IMG/VR virus record: IMGVR_UViG_3300003324_000863
Span: 745 to 64,744 of that record
Length of the DNA stretch: 64,000 nucleotides
Direction: 5' to 3' (one strand)
Source: a virus
Shown piece after piece: positions 39,828 to 49,034 of the stretch (position 1 is its first letter; every line of letters starts with the position of its first letter). The notes under the pieces are model-generated. The model was not told where the DNA came from, did not search any database, and was given only the letters and a program-made list of their open reading frames with translations. The position numbers and the translations under genes were made by a program.

Positions 39828-40085
39828 TCAGACCCACTCGACGTCCTCCGATCCGCACCACTTGCACTCGGGCCCGAAGAGACTCTGGTGTCCACAGGTT
39901 AAGCACTTAACGCCAGGGATGTTCGTGTGGCTGAGGCTCGTCACCTTGGCCGTTACATCCGCGACGTGCCGGATCATCCGAGCGATCGTCGGGGGAACTT
40001 CGGCTCTCCCGTCCTGGGCCTCATACCTCCGCCCCGCGATATCAACACTCTTGGCGCCCTTCGGAAGATTGACGTTGTAGCTCAT
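39828..40085 (-). CDS. Small protein with zinc ribbon tail
   Basis: 85 residues from ATG 40083-40085 (MSYNVNLPKGAKSVDIAGRR), ending VKCLTCGHQSLFGPECKWCG, a two-knuckle zinc ribbon. The GTTAAGCACTTAAC operator-like site (39898-39911) lies in the region that encodes its first knuckle. Confidence 0.62.
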   Translation of the reverse strand: MSYNVNLPKGAKSVDIAGRRYEAQDGRAEVPPTIARMIRHVADVTAKVTSLSHTNIPGVKCLTCGHQSLFGPECKWCGSEDVEWV

Positions 40086-40119
40086 CGCTTCACTCCGCTC
40101 AGCGCCGACATAGGAGGCG

Positions 40120-40611
40120 TCATGTGAGATCGTTCTCCTCTTCGGGCGCATCGCACCGGATCTCGAAGTTGGACCGGATCCCCCCAGAGGGCAGCCACAC
40201 CCGTGCCCCCTCGACCTCATCCCCAGTCTGCACCAGGTACCGAGTCACCGGGCTCAGGCTCCCCTGGTTCAGGAACTGTTCGGTGTAGTAGACCGGGGGC
40301 CAGGGGTTCGGACTATCTTTGAGATGTCTCCAGTACTGCCGGGCATCCTCGAGCATCCGCCGGAGGGCGATCAGCCTGGCCAGTGCCGCGTCGTACCCAT
40401 CCACGGGGTCCGGGACGAAGTCCAATTGCGCCGACATCTGCACGGCCATGATCCGGGAGTAGGCCAGATCCGATCCGCCCGACCGCCGTTCCCGGAAGAT
40501 CTCCCGCTTGAGATACTCCTTGTGGAAGCCATCCGGCGGGAAGATGTACCGGGACGTATCGGACAGCACGATCTCCGAGGCCGTCGGCCCCAGCTTGATG
40601 ATGCACGTCAC
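40120..40611 (-). CDS. Hypothetical structural-block protein
   Basis: 163 residues (MTCIIKLGPTASEIVLSDTS), beta N-terminus (RYIFPPDGFHKEYLKREIFR) and helical middle (ALARLIALRRMLEDARQYWR). It lies directly below the tape measure gene. Some phages have a tail-tip or distal tail protein here; I cannot be sure. Confidence 0.6.
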   Translation of the reverse strand: MTCIIKLGPTASEIVLSDTSRYIFPPDGFHKEYLKREIFRERRSGGSDLAYSRIMAVQMSAQLDFVPDPVDGYDAALARLIALRRMLEDARQYWRHLKDSPNPWPPVYYTEQFLNQGSLSPVTRYLVQTGDEVEGARVWLPSGGIRSNFEIRCDAPEEENDLT

Positions 40612-40649
40612 CGCGTCGTTCTACTCCGCGCCGATAGGCGACATGATCT

Positions 40650-40655
40650 ATTGTA
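40650..40655 (-). promoter_or_regulatory. TACAAT box
   Basis: Minus strand CGTAAGGTACAATAGATC just below the tape measure stop, 39 nt before ATG 40611. It belongs to the set of TACAATT boxes. Confidence 0.4.
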
Positions 40656-40657
40656 CC

Positions 40658-43600
40658 TTACGGCTGCCCTGAAACAGATCGCCTGGTCTCCATCCGATCG
40701 ATCTGCCGCCGCTCGGTCCGCCCGTCCACGACGATGGTGATCTCGATGGGCTGACTCTTCACGGCATCGGAGATCCTGCGCGCACTGCCATCCGTCACCT
40801 CGACCGAGACCGCGCGGGAGAGGCGACTGTCTACGCTCTTCATGACGTCGTAGATCTTCTGGCTGTCCGTCGCGTCCTTCCGCGCAGCAGCCGAGAGCTC
40901 CTTGTCATGCCCCGGGCCGGCCATGTTCCGGATCACGTCGGCCGTGTACCCATGCAGGTACTGACTGGCAAAGGCATCCGGTGACCCCGCCCCCGACCGC
41001 CGGATCAGATCCAGGATGTAGGGCGTCACGTTCGCCAGGGCCGACTGGCTGACCTGACTCGCTGTCGCGTTCCTCTGAGGAATTGGTACTGCCGCTGCGG
41101 CTTCTCTTGCGTAGCGCAGCATGTCCTGGAAGTCCGGCACGGTCTCGCCGGTCGTGTCCTTCACATCCTGCCAGGCACGGACATTCTTCTCCGCTTCCTC
41201 CCGCATCTGGCCCATCAGGTCCAGGCTCTGCTGCAGCTCGGTGTTCCACTCGGACTGCGCGTCCTTCACCCGGGCCAATGCAGCATCAGAGTCCTCACCT
41301 ACGAGCGTATGGGCCTTGACCTCCTGCTCCTGGAAGAAGAGCTGCATCCGTCGATCACTCGCCCGCAGCTCCCGCTCGGCCTGCTGGGTGGCCTGGAGCT
41401 GCTCCTGGGCCGCGCGGCGGTTGATGTTGGCGATCTGCCGGTCCGTGGCCAGCTTGTCCTTGGAATCCGCGTCGATGTGGAGCTTCTCTTCCAGGGCCTG
41501 CTTGTACGCGGCCACCCGGTTGGCGTTGTCCTCCTGGACCGCGCCCTTGTCGATCTCGTCCTGGATGGCACGGTCCTTGGCCATGGCCTCCTGGATGAGC
41601 TGCTTCGCCAGCTTCGCGGCAGCGACCCGGTCCTCCTCTTCCTGGACCTGGCGCTGGAACTTCAGCTTCTCCTGCTCAAGCTGGAGCTGCTTCATCGCCT
41701 TGTCCCGCTCGGCCTGGATCTTCTTGTCTTCCTCCGCGTTCCCCGTGAAGTCCACCCGAGAGGCGACGGTGTTCTGGCCGTAGTAGCTGGCGCCGAAGGC
41801 CTTCAGGCGATTGAGCTCGGAGTCCTGGGACTTCTCCTTCAGGTTGTCGATCTGGTCCTGGACGTGCTCGACGAACGCATCCATCTGGTCCTGGACCTTG
41901 TCCGTGAGCTGCTCCTGCTTCAGGGTCTCCTGGAAGCCCTTCACGAACTGGTCGGCCACGAGCTTCCCGCTCTGCTCGAACTGCTGATCTTTCAATCGCG
42001 TGTAGATCTGGTCGAGCCCGTCCGCCTGGGTATCCGCGATCCGCTGCCAGGTCTCGTTGAACGACCCGACCAGGTCATCCTCGCCGCCGCCCATCAGCTC
42101 GTGCAGCTTCTCCAGGGCCTGGTCCACCTGCTTCGTCACAGCCTCGCCCAGCTGGGCATTCGCGACGTCCGTGGCCAGGGCCATGATCGCCCGGCTCGCC
42201 TCTTCCGCTGCCTCTGGGGTCCGGTCGGCCAGCGCCTTCTGGGCCGCGTCGGCCACGTCGTTGAACCGCTGGGCGAGGTCGGGGAGGTTCGCTTCCCGGC
42301 CCTTCTCGATCAGCCCCTGGATCTGGTTGAAGAGATCCCGCCCCGCGCCCGCGGCCGTCGGCACCCGGATCCCCGTCTCCAGGTCCTCGATCGCCTTGGC
42401 TGCCAGCTTCCCGTAGGTATCCTCAGCCAGCAGATCCCCGACGTCCCCGCGGGCTGCCATGAACTCCCCGATCGCCGTCTGAACAACCTTCTCTTCCTTC
42501 GGCTTCTTATGGCTCGGCGGCGGGGGTGCCGTGACGGTGAGTCCACCACCAGGAGCTGGCGCTTCCCCTGGCGACCCGGTGTCCGGAGCCGATCCCGCTG
42601 GGGGTGGAGAGATCCGCCCGACCTCGATGCCATTGACGTAGGTGACTTGGGACCCGTCCGGGAGATACTCGGTAGTCGTCACTGGAAGGCCCGGTGTGGG
42701 CTGAGGATTCGTCCAGTCAGTCCGTGGTGGCAGCTTCGGGGTATTTGAGCCTCCCAAACCCGCGCCCCCAAAGGGTGAGTTCGCCAGGGCAGCGGCGAGT
42801 GGGCCCAGCGCCTCGCGGAACCCATCTGCCCAACTCGTTCCAGCGGCCTTCCCCGCGTTCTTGATGGGCTCGTGGTTCTCAGCGAAGGCCTTCGCCGCAG
42901 CGGTCGCAACGTCGGTTGCCGCCTGCGTGGCCTCATCCTTTGCGGAACTCAGCCCCGTTGCGTACGCCGATCCTGCCGCCTGGCCCGCCGCCCGGACCTG
43001 GACGTTGGCGCCCTCCATGGAGCTGATGACCGTCTGCACCATCTTGACGGTCTCATCCCCGGCGCCCCGCTGCTCGACCAGCTCGTCCCGGTAGTTCTTC
43101 AGCTCGCCGACGAGGTCCGAGGTCTTCCGAGTCTGGTCCTGCTGGGCCGCCACGACGCTCGTCGCCGCTTCCCGGGAGTCCTGGAGGGCCTTCTTCTCGT
43201 CGTCCAGGACGGTCTTCTCGTCCTTCAGCTTGTCGATCTGCTGCTGCATCTGGGCGACTTGCGCGGCGAGGGCCGGGTTTGAGGCGTTGGCGATCACATA
43301 GGCCAGGTCCTGCTGCTTCTTCGTGACCTCGTCGATGTTCCCGCCGCTCTTCAGCATGCGGTCCAGCTCTTCCTGGAGCTTTGCCACACTCTGCGCGCCC
43401 TGGCCCATCAGCGTGATCTGGGCCTGGATCTGGGAGATCTTGGCCTGGACGACGTCGGACTGCGCCTTGAGCCCCAGCTCCTCCTTCGTGGGCTCCTTGG
43501 TCAGGTCCTTCAGCTTGTTCTGGGTCGCGTCGATCTCCCGCTGCAGATCCTGGAAGTGCTTGACTGCGTCGCCGGTCGAGTCATCCAGGTGCTTCTTCGT

Positions 43601-46033
43601 CTCCTGTGCCTGGTCGGAGAGCACCTTGAAGGCACCGGCTCCAGCGAGCGCACCGGCTGCCAGGACTGCCCAGCCAATCGGACCCATAGCTGCGTTGAGC
43701 GCAATGAACGCGATGGCGAGCGCCCCGACAACCCCACCGAAGAGGAGTGCCCCCGCGATCGCCGCTCGGAACCCGGGGTCGATCTTGGCGACAGCCAGCG
43801 CCACCTGCTGGATCCCACGCTCGAAGCTCGTCAGGATGGGCGCCATCTCCGAGCCCATCGTGGCGAAGATCGCCTGGATCGTGGCGTGCATGCTGGTCCC
43901 GGCCGTCTCCAGCTCGTGAAAGCGCTCGGCCTGCTGCTCGGTGCCAACACCCATAGCCTGGAGGAGCTCCAGGTAGAACTTGATCGGCTCGGCCCCGCCC
44001 TGGAAGACCTTGACCAGCTCCACCCCGCGCTCACCCAGGATCGCCATCCCTCTTCCCAGCGTCTCGTCCGCCTGGCCGGTGAGCTTCACCTGGTCCTCGT
44101 GCCGCTTGAAGGCGTCGGCCATCTCGAGGGTGACCTGGAAGGTGCTCTTCGCCTTGCCCTGGTTGTCGACGAGGCTGATCCCCATGGCGTCGAGGGCCTT
44201 GGTCATGTCGTTGACGGGGACCTTGCCTCGGGCCATCCCATCTTCGACACTGACAATGTCCTTCGCCATCTGTGCCATGACACGGGTGAAGTTGGTCCCG
44301 TCTACTCCCGCGCTCCGTGCAGCCAAGGAGATCGCTCCGAGCTGCTGGGCGGTCATCCCGGCACCCGAGCCGACGACCTCGAACTCTTTCTCCATGCTCT
44401 TGAACTGGGCGATCGACTCCGCGACCAGGAGCCCGCCAGCGGCAATCCCTGCAACCGAGAGGAGCCCCGGGAGGAGGAACCGCTGGAGCCCATTTGCCCA
44501 GCCCACCGATGCCGTGTTCGCCGCAGTCATCGCCGCCGCGTTCTGCTCCGCCGCACGGGTCGCCAGGTTCATAGCCGCCATGGCAGCGAGGCCACCCTGC
44601 GTCACCTTCCCAAGTCCCGTTACACCGAACGACTCCGCGGCCCACGCGGCAGCCAGGACCGTGTACCCGACTTCCCGTGCCTCATTACGGAAGTCCCGCA
44701 TGCCGGCGGCCAGCTCCTCTGGGGTTTTCCCGACCAGGAAGGACCGATCCCCGGTCGCGGCAGCGCGCAGCCTCCCGAGGTTCGCGGCCTCGTTCATGTT
44801 GCTACGGCCATCATCCCCCAGGCTGGACGTGATCGGCTTGCTCAGGAGCCGGGCGTTGCGCTCCCGGGCCGCGGCCATCTGCTCCTCGTACTGGAGGATC
44901 TCCTTGTCCGTGCCAAGGACCTTCCGGAGAGCGTCCAGTCCATCCTGCTCAGCCCGCGCCGCCCGCTCGGTGCTCTCCCCGCGGGCAATCCGGGCTGCGG
45001 CCAGGCGCTGCTCGGTCTCCGTCAGCTGGCCATTCACGTCCAGTGCGTTCCGGAGAGCATCGATATTCCTGCGCTCCGCCTGGGCCGCCTCGTCCAGCTG
45101 GGCAGCCCGGGCTACCCGCGCATTCAGGTCCTCCTGCCGTTCGACGCGCCCTCCCTCGGGATCCTTTAGGAAGGCACTGCGCTGCTGCTCGAGGACCTTG
45201 TTCCAGGCGTCGGCAGCCTGCCCCGCTTCGCGCTGCTCCTGCTGGAACTGCTGCTCAACATCGCGGGCCGACTGCGCCAGGATACTCCGCTGCTGCTGAA
45301 GAGACTTCGACCAGTGGTCGACCACTTCCTGGGTGGTCTTCACTTCCCGCTGGACCGCACGGAACCCGTCGACGTCGGCCTCCGATTTCTTGAGAGCGAC
45401 CTGCATCTGCCCGATCAGCTCGCTCTGGGCCCTGATCCGTTCACCGTATGGGCCGGAATCGAACTCCGCACCCGACTCCGCGGCGGCCACCCGTGCCTCA
45501 GCCATCTCGACCTGGATCTTCCGGAGGTTCAGGATCTCCTGGGCAAGGACACGAGCTGCCGCTGCCTTCTCCTCCATGGTCTGACGGGTCCGGGCATTCG
45601 CGGAGGCGAGGTCGGTATTGGCCTGGTACTCCTTGTGGAGGGCAGACTCCACCTCAGATGCAGCCCGAACCTCCTGCTCCATAGCCTGACGAACCACGGC
45701 TTCCTGGAGGGCGAGCCGTTCCAGGGCCTTGGTGAGCTGATTGTAGGCTTTTTCAACATCGATAACCGCGTCCTTCGTCGAGCTGGCCATCTGCTTACTC
45801 GAAGACCCCGCTCGTCGGGCCGCCTGCTCCACCTGTTGGACGCCCTCGGACATCTTCCCGAAGGTGGGCATAGCAGAGCCGAGCTGGTCCATCCCTTGCG
45901 TCAGGGACGCCAGCTCGGCCTTCAGCTCTTTGATCGCGTTCCGGGAAAGCTCGACGAAGTCGGTGAAGGAGGCGAGGGCATTCTCACCCCCGCTCGCATC
46001 GAGGTCAACGCGGAAGAGGACCTGGTCTGTCAC
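40658..46033 (-). CDS. Tape measure protein
   Basis: 1791 residues. Long coiled coils at both ends (LASLTQGMDQLGSAMPTFGK; ELRASDRRMQLFFQEQEVKA), the TP901-type core GSGAGMTAQQLGAISLAARS near the middle, and hydrophobic stretches there (FLLPGLLSVAGIAAGGLLVA, IAGALLFGGVVGALAIAFIA). A Pro/Gly linker (PPAGSAPDTGSPGEAPAPGG) separates a C-terminal helical part. Sets tail length and passes with the DNA. A short gap of 17 nt separates it from the frameshifted chaperone gene. Confidence 0.92.
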   Translation of the reverse strand: MTDQVLFRVDLDASGGENALASFTDFVELSRNAIKELKAELASLTQGMDQLGSAMPTFGKMSEGVQQVEQAARRAGSSSKQMASSTKDAVIDVEKAYNQLTKALERLALQEAVVRQAMEQEVRAASEVESALHKEYQANTDLASANARTRQTMEEKAAAARVLAQEILNLRKIQVEMAEARVAAAESGAEFDSGPYGERIRAQSELIGQMQVALKKSEADVDGFRAVQREVKTTQEVVDHWSKSLQQQRSILAQSARDVEQQFQQEQREAGQAADAWNKVLEQQRSAFLKDPEGGRVERQEDLNARVARAAQLDEAAQAERRNIDALRNALDVNGQLTETEQRLAAARIARGESTERAARAEQDGLDALRKVLGTDKEILQYEEQMAAARERNARLLSKPITSSLGDDGRSNMNEAANLGRLRAAATGDRSFLVGKTPEELAAGMRDFRNEAREVGYTVLAAAWAAESFGVTGLGKVTQGGLAAMAAMNLATRAAEQNAAAMTAANTASVGWANGLQRFLLPGLLSVAGIAAGGLLVAESIAQFKSMEKEFEVVGSGAGMTAQQLGAISLAARSAGVDGTNFTRVMAQMAKDIVSVEDGMARGKVPVNDMTKALDAMGISLVDNQGKAKSTFQVTLEMADAFKRHEDQVKLTGQADETLGRGMAILGERGVELVKVFQGGAEPIKFYLELLQAMGVGTEQQAERFHELETAGTSMHATIQAIFATMGSEMAPILTSFERGIQQVALAVAKIDPGFRAAIAGALLFGGVVGALAIAFIALNAAMGPIGWAVLAAGALAGAGAFKVLSDQAQETKKHLDDSTGDAVKHFQDLQREIDATQNKLKDLTKEPTKEELGLKAQSDVVQAKISQIQAQITLMGQGAQSVAKLQEELDRMLKSGGNIDEVTKKQQDLAYVIANASNPALAAQVAQMQQQIDKLKDEKTVLDDEKKALQDSREAATSVVAAQQDQTRKTSDLVGELKNYRDELVEQRGAGDETVKMVQTVISSMEGANVQVRAAGQAAGSAYATGLSSAKDEATQAATDVATAAAKAFAENHEPIKNAGKAAGTSWADGFREALGPLAAALANSPFGGAGLGGSNTPKLPPRTDWTNPQPTPGLPVTTTEYLPDGSQVTYVNGIEVGRISPPPAGSAPDTGSPGEAPAPGGGLTVTAPPPPSHKKPKEEKVVQTAIGEFMAARGDVGDLLAEDTYGKLAAKAIEDLETGIRVPTAAGAGRDLFNQIQGLIEKGREANLPDLAQRFNDVADAAQKALADRTPEAAEEASRAIMALATDVANAQLGEAVTKQVDQALEKLHELMGGGEDDLVGSFNETWQRIADTQADGLDQIYTRLKDQQFEQSGKLVADQFVKGFQETLKQEQLTDKVQDQMDAFVEHVQDQIDNLKEKSQDSELNRLKAFGASYYGQNTVASRVDFTGNAEEDKKIQAERDKAMKQLQLEQEKLKFQRQVQEEEDRVAAAKLAKQLIQEAMAKDRAIQDEIDKGAVQEDNANRVAAYKQALEEKLHIDADSKDKLATDRQIANINRRAAQEQLQATQQAERELRASDRRMQLFFQEQEVKAHTLVGEDSDAALARVKDAQSEWNTELQQSLDLMGQMREEAEKNVRAWQDVKDTTGETVPDFQDMLRYAREAAAAVPIPQRNATASQVSQSALANVTPYILDLIRRSGAGSPDAFASQYLHGYTADVIRNMAGPGHDKELSAAARKDATDSQKIYDVMKSVDSRLSRAVSVEVTDGSARRISDAVKSQPIEITIVVDGRTERRQIDRMETRRSVSGQP

Positions 46034-46050
46034 TGGGACATCCTTACCCG

Positions 46051-46721
46051 CTAGTGCGGGAGAACTAGCTCGCCGTTAGCCCGGATCTCCCTCATCTCGC
46101 GCATCCACTGCGCATCCTCCGCCGACCGCTCGGCTTGATGACTGTCCCTGCTCGCTTGCAAGAGACGGGTAAATGCGTGCATCGGGGTCTTGAGGACGTC
46201 CCGGTACGTGTGCCCGGGGTACGCCTGCATGAACATGCTGATCAGCTCTGACCAGTAGACGCGCTGCTCTCGCTCTTTGACTCCGGGGGTGGGGAGGTCT
46301 GGTCGTCCGGGGTCTTCGGGGTCCCAGTCGAGTCCTCCTCCGAAGCCGTCAGCTTGCCCGTGATGATCCCCGCGATCCGCTCGGCCGTCTCCTTCTTGAT
46401 CTGGCCGGCGCTGGGCGCCATCACTGCGAAAAAACCGTATGCCCACCCGATGTGCTGGCGGGAGCACTTCTGATAGATCTCGTCCTTGGTCCAGTCGGGG
46501 TTCGCCGGGAGGACCAGCTCGGCAAAGAGGTCGGTCATGAGCCGGATGGCCTTGACCTCATCCCCTGCCTCCATGAGCTTGGTCTCCTCTTTGAGCGCCT
46601 CTTTGACCTTCAGCTCGAACTCGACGGTGTACATGCTCGGATCGAGGACGAGGTCCTTCCCCTTGACGGCGATCGCAATGGCCACGGGCTGGATGTCGTT
46701 CTCGACGGTGATGCGGTCCAT
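46051..46721 (-). CDS. Tail assembly chaperone, frameshifted long form (G-T)
   Basis: About 223 residues if a -1 shift occurs at 46428-46434: the first 98 codons are shared with the short form, then the frame continues RSDGAQRRPDQEGDGRADRG to the end at 46051 (NGELVLPH). This is the lambda G/GT type arrangement directly before the tape measure. The helical C-terminal part (WSELISMFMQAYPGHTYRDV) resembles the T part, which contacts tail tube subunits. Confidence 0.75.
46242..46721 (-). CDS. Tail assembly chaperone, short form (G)
   Basis: 159 residues (MDRITVENDIQPVAIAIAVK). Acidic and helical (EVKAIRLMTDLFAELVLPAN), ending in a Ser/Glu/Pro-rich tail. Coats the tape measure before tube assembly. 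The gene after it is read in the -1 frame from the slippery site within it. Preceded by the TACAATT box at 46747. Confidence 0.78.
   Translation of the reverse strand: MDRITVENDIQPVAIAIAVKGKDLVLDPSMYTVEFELKVKEALKEETKLMEAGDEVKAIRLMTDLFAELVLPANPDWTKDEIYQKCSRQHIGWAYGFFAVMAPSAGQIKKETAERIAGIITGKLTASEEDSTGTPKTPDDQTSPPPESKSESSASTGQS
46428..46434 (-). other. Programmed -1 frameshift site TTTTTTC
   Basis: On the minus strand, GGT-TTT-TTC in the zero frame places T-TTT-TTC across the ribosome sites, the classic X-XXY-YYZ form. The next bases, CGCAGTGATGGCGCCCAGCG, are GC-rich and could fold. Slipping joins the 46242-46721 frame to the 46051 frame without a stop. Confidence 0.8.
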
Positions 46722-46735
46722 CTGTTTCCCTTCCG

Positions 46736-46897
46736 TTAGCTAGTTAATTGTACCGGCTCAGGCTTGCACAGCTTGCACACCCCGAGCGGCCCGACACGGT
46801 CCCCGGGCTGCGTGACATACGCCAGGTTCTCGGCCGTGAGGATGAGGCCACAGCCGCAGCAGGGGGTTCCGAGAACTCGGTTCGCCGCGTCTGGCAT
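46736..46897 (-). CDS. Small zinc-ribbon protein
   Basis: 53 residues from ATG 46895-46897 (MPDAANRVLGTPCCGCGLIL): CCGCG and CKLCKP form a zinc ribbon. It overlaps the endolysin stop by one base (TGATG). The TACAATT box for the chaperone genes lies inside its end. Function unknown. Confidence 0.6.
   Translation of the reverse strand: MPDAANRVLGTPCCGCGLILTAENLAYVTQPGDRVGPLGVCKLCKPEPVQLTS
46747..46752 (-). promoter_or_regulatory. TACAATT box for the tail operon
   Basis: Minus-strand GCCGGTACAATTAACTAG, 26 nt before ATG 46721. Shared sequence with boxes at 28171, 40650, 51388 and 57550. Confidence 0.5.
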
Positions 46898-47673
46898 CAG
46901 ATCAACCCCTTTCCACGGGCGATATCGAGGTAGGCATTCACTGCCCCGATGAAGGTGTCCCAACCATTCAGGCCCCCGTTCACCCCCGTCCGGACACGCT
47001 GCCAGTCCCCTCGCTGCGCAGCGGCACAGAGGTCCCGGTCGGTGAAGTAGAGGACGAACACCCGGGCACTCACCTCGGGGTCAAGCGCGAGATCAGGATT
47101 AGACTCAAGATCAATCCCAAGACGCTGGCCATAGTTCCGGTAGTTGGCACGGCCCGTAAGTTGAAGCAGTCCGCGGCCACAGTAGCGAGCACCATCACCA
47201 GGATAGACGTTACCCAGATCAGATCGTCCTTCGTACAGTCGGGTGAAATACGCATCATCTCCGTACTCATGGATGGGCCAGAAGGGCGGGCACTCCACCC
47301 GGATCGTGGCCAGTGTAGCGATCGCGGTGTAGAGATCCGGCGCCCCGGCCTGGGCGAACCCCTGTGCCAGGAGCGGCCACTGGTCCACGATGTTGTCGAG
47401 TGGTGCGCCATAGGAGACCGTGTGGATCTCATCCGGTGTGAAGTACGCCGTGGCGTCCGAGGGCTCCTGGACCGTGTCGTCGTGCCACCAGTCGGCCTGG
47501 TTCTGCGGATCCCCGCCAACACGGAGGGCCCAATGCGGGGAGTTCGGGTCGTACTCGAAGCCGTCCGGCGGCATCTGCCACCAGGACTCGGGCTGGTTCG
47601 GATCCCCCTCCGGATCGTAGTACCAGCCGGGGCTATTGGCGTCCTCCAACCACCCACTCGGTGGCTGGGCCAT
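46897..47673 (-). CDS. GH19-type endolysin
   Basis: 258 residues. The N-terminal 75 residues repeat a W/D/P pattern (GWYYDPEGDPNQPESWWQMP, HWALRVGGDPQNQADWWHD), probably a binding or linker unit. The catalytic part has the GH19 signature GRGLLQLTGRANYRNYGQRL, with the conserved Glu-containing segment TIRVECPPFWPIHEYGDDA. It would cut peptidoglycan (or chitin-like polymer) and release progeny. No signal peptide, so it needs a holin such as the neighbour at 47683-48147. Confidence 0.85.
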   Translation of the reverse strand: MAQPPSGWLEDANSPGWYYDPEGDPNQPESWWQMPPDGFEYDPNSPHWALRVGGDPQNQADWWHDDTVQEPSDATAYFTPDEIHTVSYGAPLDNIVDQWPLLAQGFAQAGAPDLYTAIATLATIRVECPPFWPIHEYGDDAYFTRLYEGRSDLGNVYPGDGARYCGRGLLQLTGRANYRNYGQRLGIDLESNPDLALDPEVSARVFVLYFTDRDLCAAAQRGDWQRVRTGVNGGLNGWDTFIGAVNAYLDIARGKGLI

Positions 47674-47682
47674 GTCCTTCTC

Positions 47683-48147
47683 CTAGCTCGGATCGTCCGC
47701 TGGGGGAAGCCCGGGGAGTCCGGTCACTTTGTAGCCGGTATAGTCCATCCATGTCTGCATGGCCAATGCGCACCCCTTCGCGAAAGCTTGGTCAAGCGAT
47801 ATATGGCCGAGAACACCAAAGATCAAGAACCCGACTCCGATCGCTAGGAGTACGAGAAGGATCTTGCCGTACTTGTGTTGGTTAATCCAACTCTGTTGCT
47901 TGATGTCATTGAACATGAGCGCCATGGCCTTGGCGATCCACATCACGTCAGTTCCGGCACTCGCAGCTGTCATCCCGTTCGAGGCAGCCAGTACCCCTCC
48001 ACCGATGCCGATGTTAACCGGAACGGAGTTGGTAAGGCCCGGCGTCCCGGGTGGGGTAGTGGTGAGGCTGCTTGGCAGAGCAGGCGGAGGAGGCGCTGGG
48101 TTCCCCCCCGCCTGCCGAGCCTTCATCCATGGAGGTACGGTTGCCAT
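47683..48147 (-). CDS. Holin-like membrane protein (probable)
   Basis: 154 residues. Pro/Gly-rich N-terminus, helical middle, then a single strong membrane segment ILLVLLAIGVGFLIFGVLGH, and a short charged end. Directly upstream of the endolysin, so holin is the best guess; a tail-associated membrane protein is an alternative. Confidence 0.55.
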   Translation of the reverse strand: MATVPPWMKARQAGGNPAPPPPALPSSLTTTPPGTPGLTNSVPVNIGIGGGVLAASNGMTAASAGTDVMWIAKAMALMFNDIKQQSWINQHKYGKILLVLLAIGVGFLIFGVLGHISLDQAFAKGCALAMQTWMDYTGYKVTGLPGLPPADDPS

Positions 48148-48149
48148 GG

Positions 48150-48449
48150 TTACGGGAGCGGGATCGCCTCAGCCGCGGCGCCCAGGACCTTGTTCAGGCG
48201 CTCCTGGGTCCGGTCCGCGAAGTCTGCGATGCGCTTCATGAGGTCCGCCCGCTCGCCCTCGATCTCAGCCAGGGCCTCGTTTGCCATGGTGTGGAGGTGG
48301 CCCGTGGTATCCTCGGCCGCGCCGGCCAGGGTCTGGACCGCGTCCATGCCCTCACCCGTCGCCGCGTCGAGCACGGCAACCGCCACGTCCGAGGCCTTGC
48401 CCACCATGTTCACCGACTGGGTCACGCCGATCTTTGCAATGTCGCTCAT
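48150..48449 (-). CDS. Helical hypothetical protein
   Basis: 99 residues from ATG 48447-48449 (MSDIAKIGVTQSVNMVGKAS). Ala-rich amphipathic helices throughout (AGAAEDTTGHLHTMANEALA); possibly a phasin-like or membrane-associated coiled coil. It lies in the lysis block; function unknown. Confidence 0.55.
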   Translation of the reverse strand: MSDIAKIGVTQSVNMVGKASDVAVAVLDAATGEGMDAVQTLAGAAEDTTGHLHTMANEALAEIEGERADLMKRIADFADRTQERLNKVLGAAAEAIPLP

Positions 48450-48850
48450 CAGCAATACCATCCTTCGTATTCGTAGTTGTACTGGCCTGCCGGATACTCG
48501 GGCCGCGGTTCTTCGTCCTCAGCTACCGTCCGGATCAGGTAATCGCATCCCTCGACCATCGCCCGGCGCGCCTCTTTCCCCATCCGCTCGAGCCCGGTGA
48601 ACTCCGTCGCGCCACTCCGGTTCAAGTGGTGAGCTGGGGACTGCTTCATCTCGTAGTCCAGCTCGTAGCAGATCCCCTGGAAGACCGTCTCCACCTCCTC
48701 ATCGGTCAGGGGCGGCTCACGGATCGCCCAGGGATCTCGGACGATCAGGTCCTCCCTGCCCATCTCCAGCTTCTCGAAGCAATCCTGGATCCACGCGATG
48801 ACCGCCAGCGTTCGGTCCGGGACCCAGACGTTCTCGATCTTCTCACCCAT
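48449..48850 (-). CDS. Hypothetical 133-residue protein
   Basis: From ATG 48848-48850 (MGEKIENVWVPDRTLAVIAW). Acidic and helical, with a Tyr-rich end (EYPAGQYNYEYEGWYC). GGGAG upstream. Overlaps both neighbours by a few bases. No family recognised. Confidence 0.58.
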   Translation of the reverse strand: MGEKIENVWVPDRTLAVIAWIQDCFEKLEMGREDLIVRDPWAIREPPLTDEEVETVFQGICYELDYEMKQSPAHHLNRSGATEFTGLERMGKEARRAMVEGCDYLIRTVAEDEEPRPEYPAGQYNYEYEGWYC

Positions 48851-49034
48851 GCTTTGGCAGCTCCCGCTCGATGCGCCTGACGACGCGATTCTTCTGGCCT
48901 GGGCAGATTTTCCCTGGGTTAAGCCTCCGACTCGGCTCCACTTCCGGCGCTGGGAGCTTGAACGGTCCGCGCTCCGGCTCCGGCGTCTTGGTCGGGGTCT
49001 TCGTTGGCGTCTTCGGTTCGACCTTGAGCGGCAT
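48843..49034 (-). CDS. Thr/Lys/Pro-rich small protein overlapping the next gene
   Basis: 63 residues (MPLKVEPKTPTKTPTKTPEP), then a basic tail (KNRVVRRIERELPKHG). ATG 49034 has GGAGCAGGAAG upstream. It overlaps the 48919-49464 gene by 116 nt in another frame, more than usual here. It may be a true overlapping gene, or reached by a frameshift from that gene. Confidence 0.45.
   Translation of the reverse strand: MPLKVEPKTPTKTPTKTPEPERGPFKLPAPEVEPSRRLNPGKICPGQKNRVVRRIERELPKHG

Noticed and set aside
40674-46000. Long plus-strand frames opposite the tape measure
   Set aside because: GC-rich antisense shadows of a clearly coding gene; unusual Leu/Arg-rich composition.
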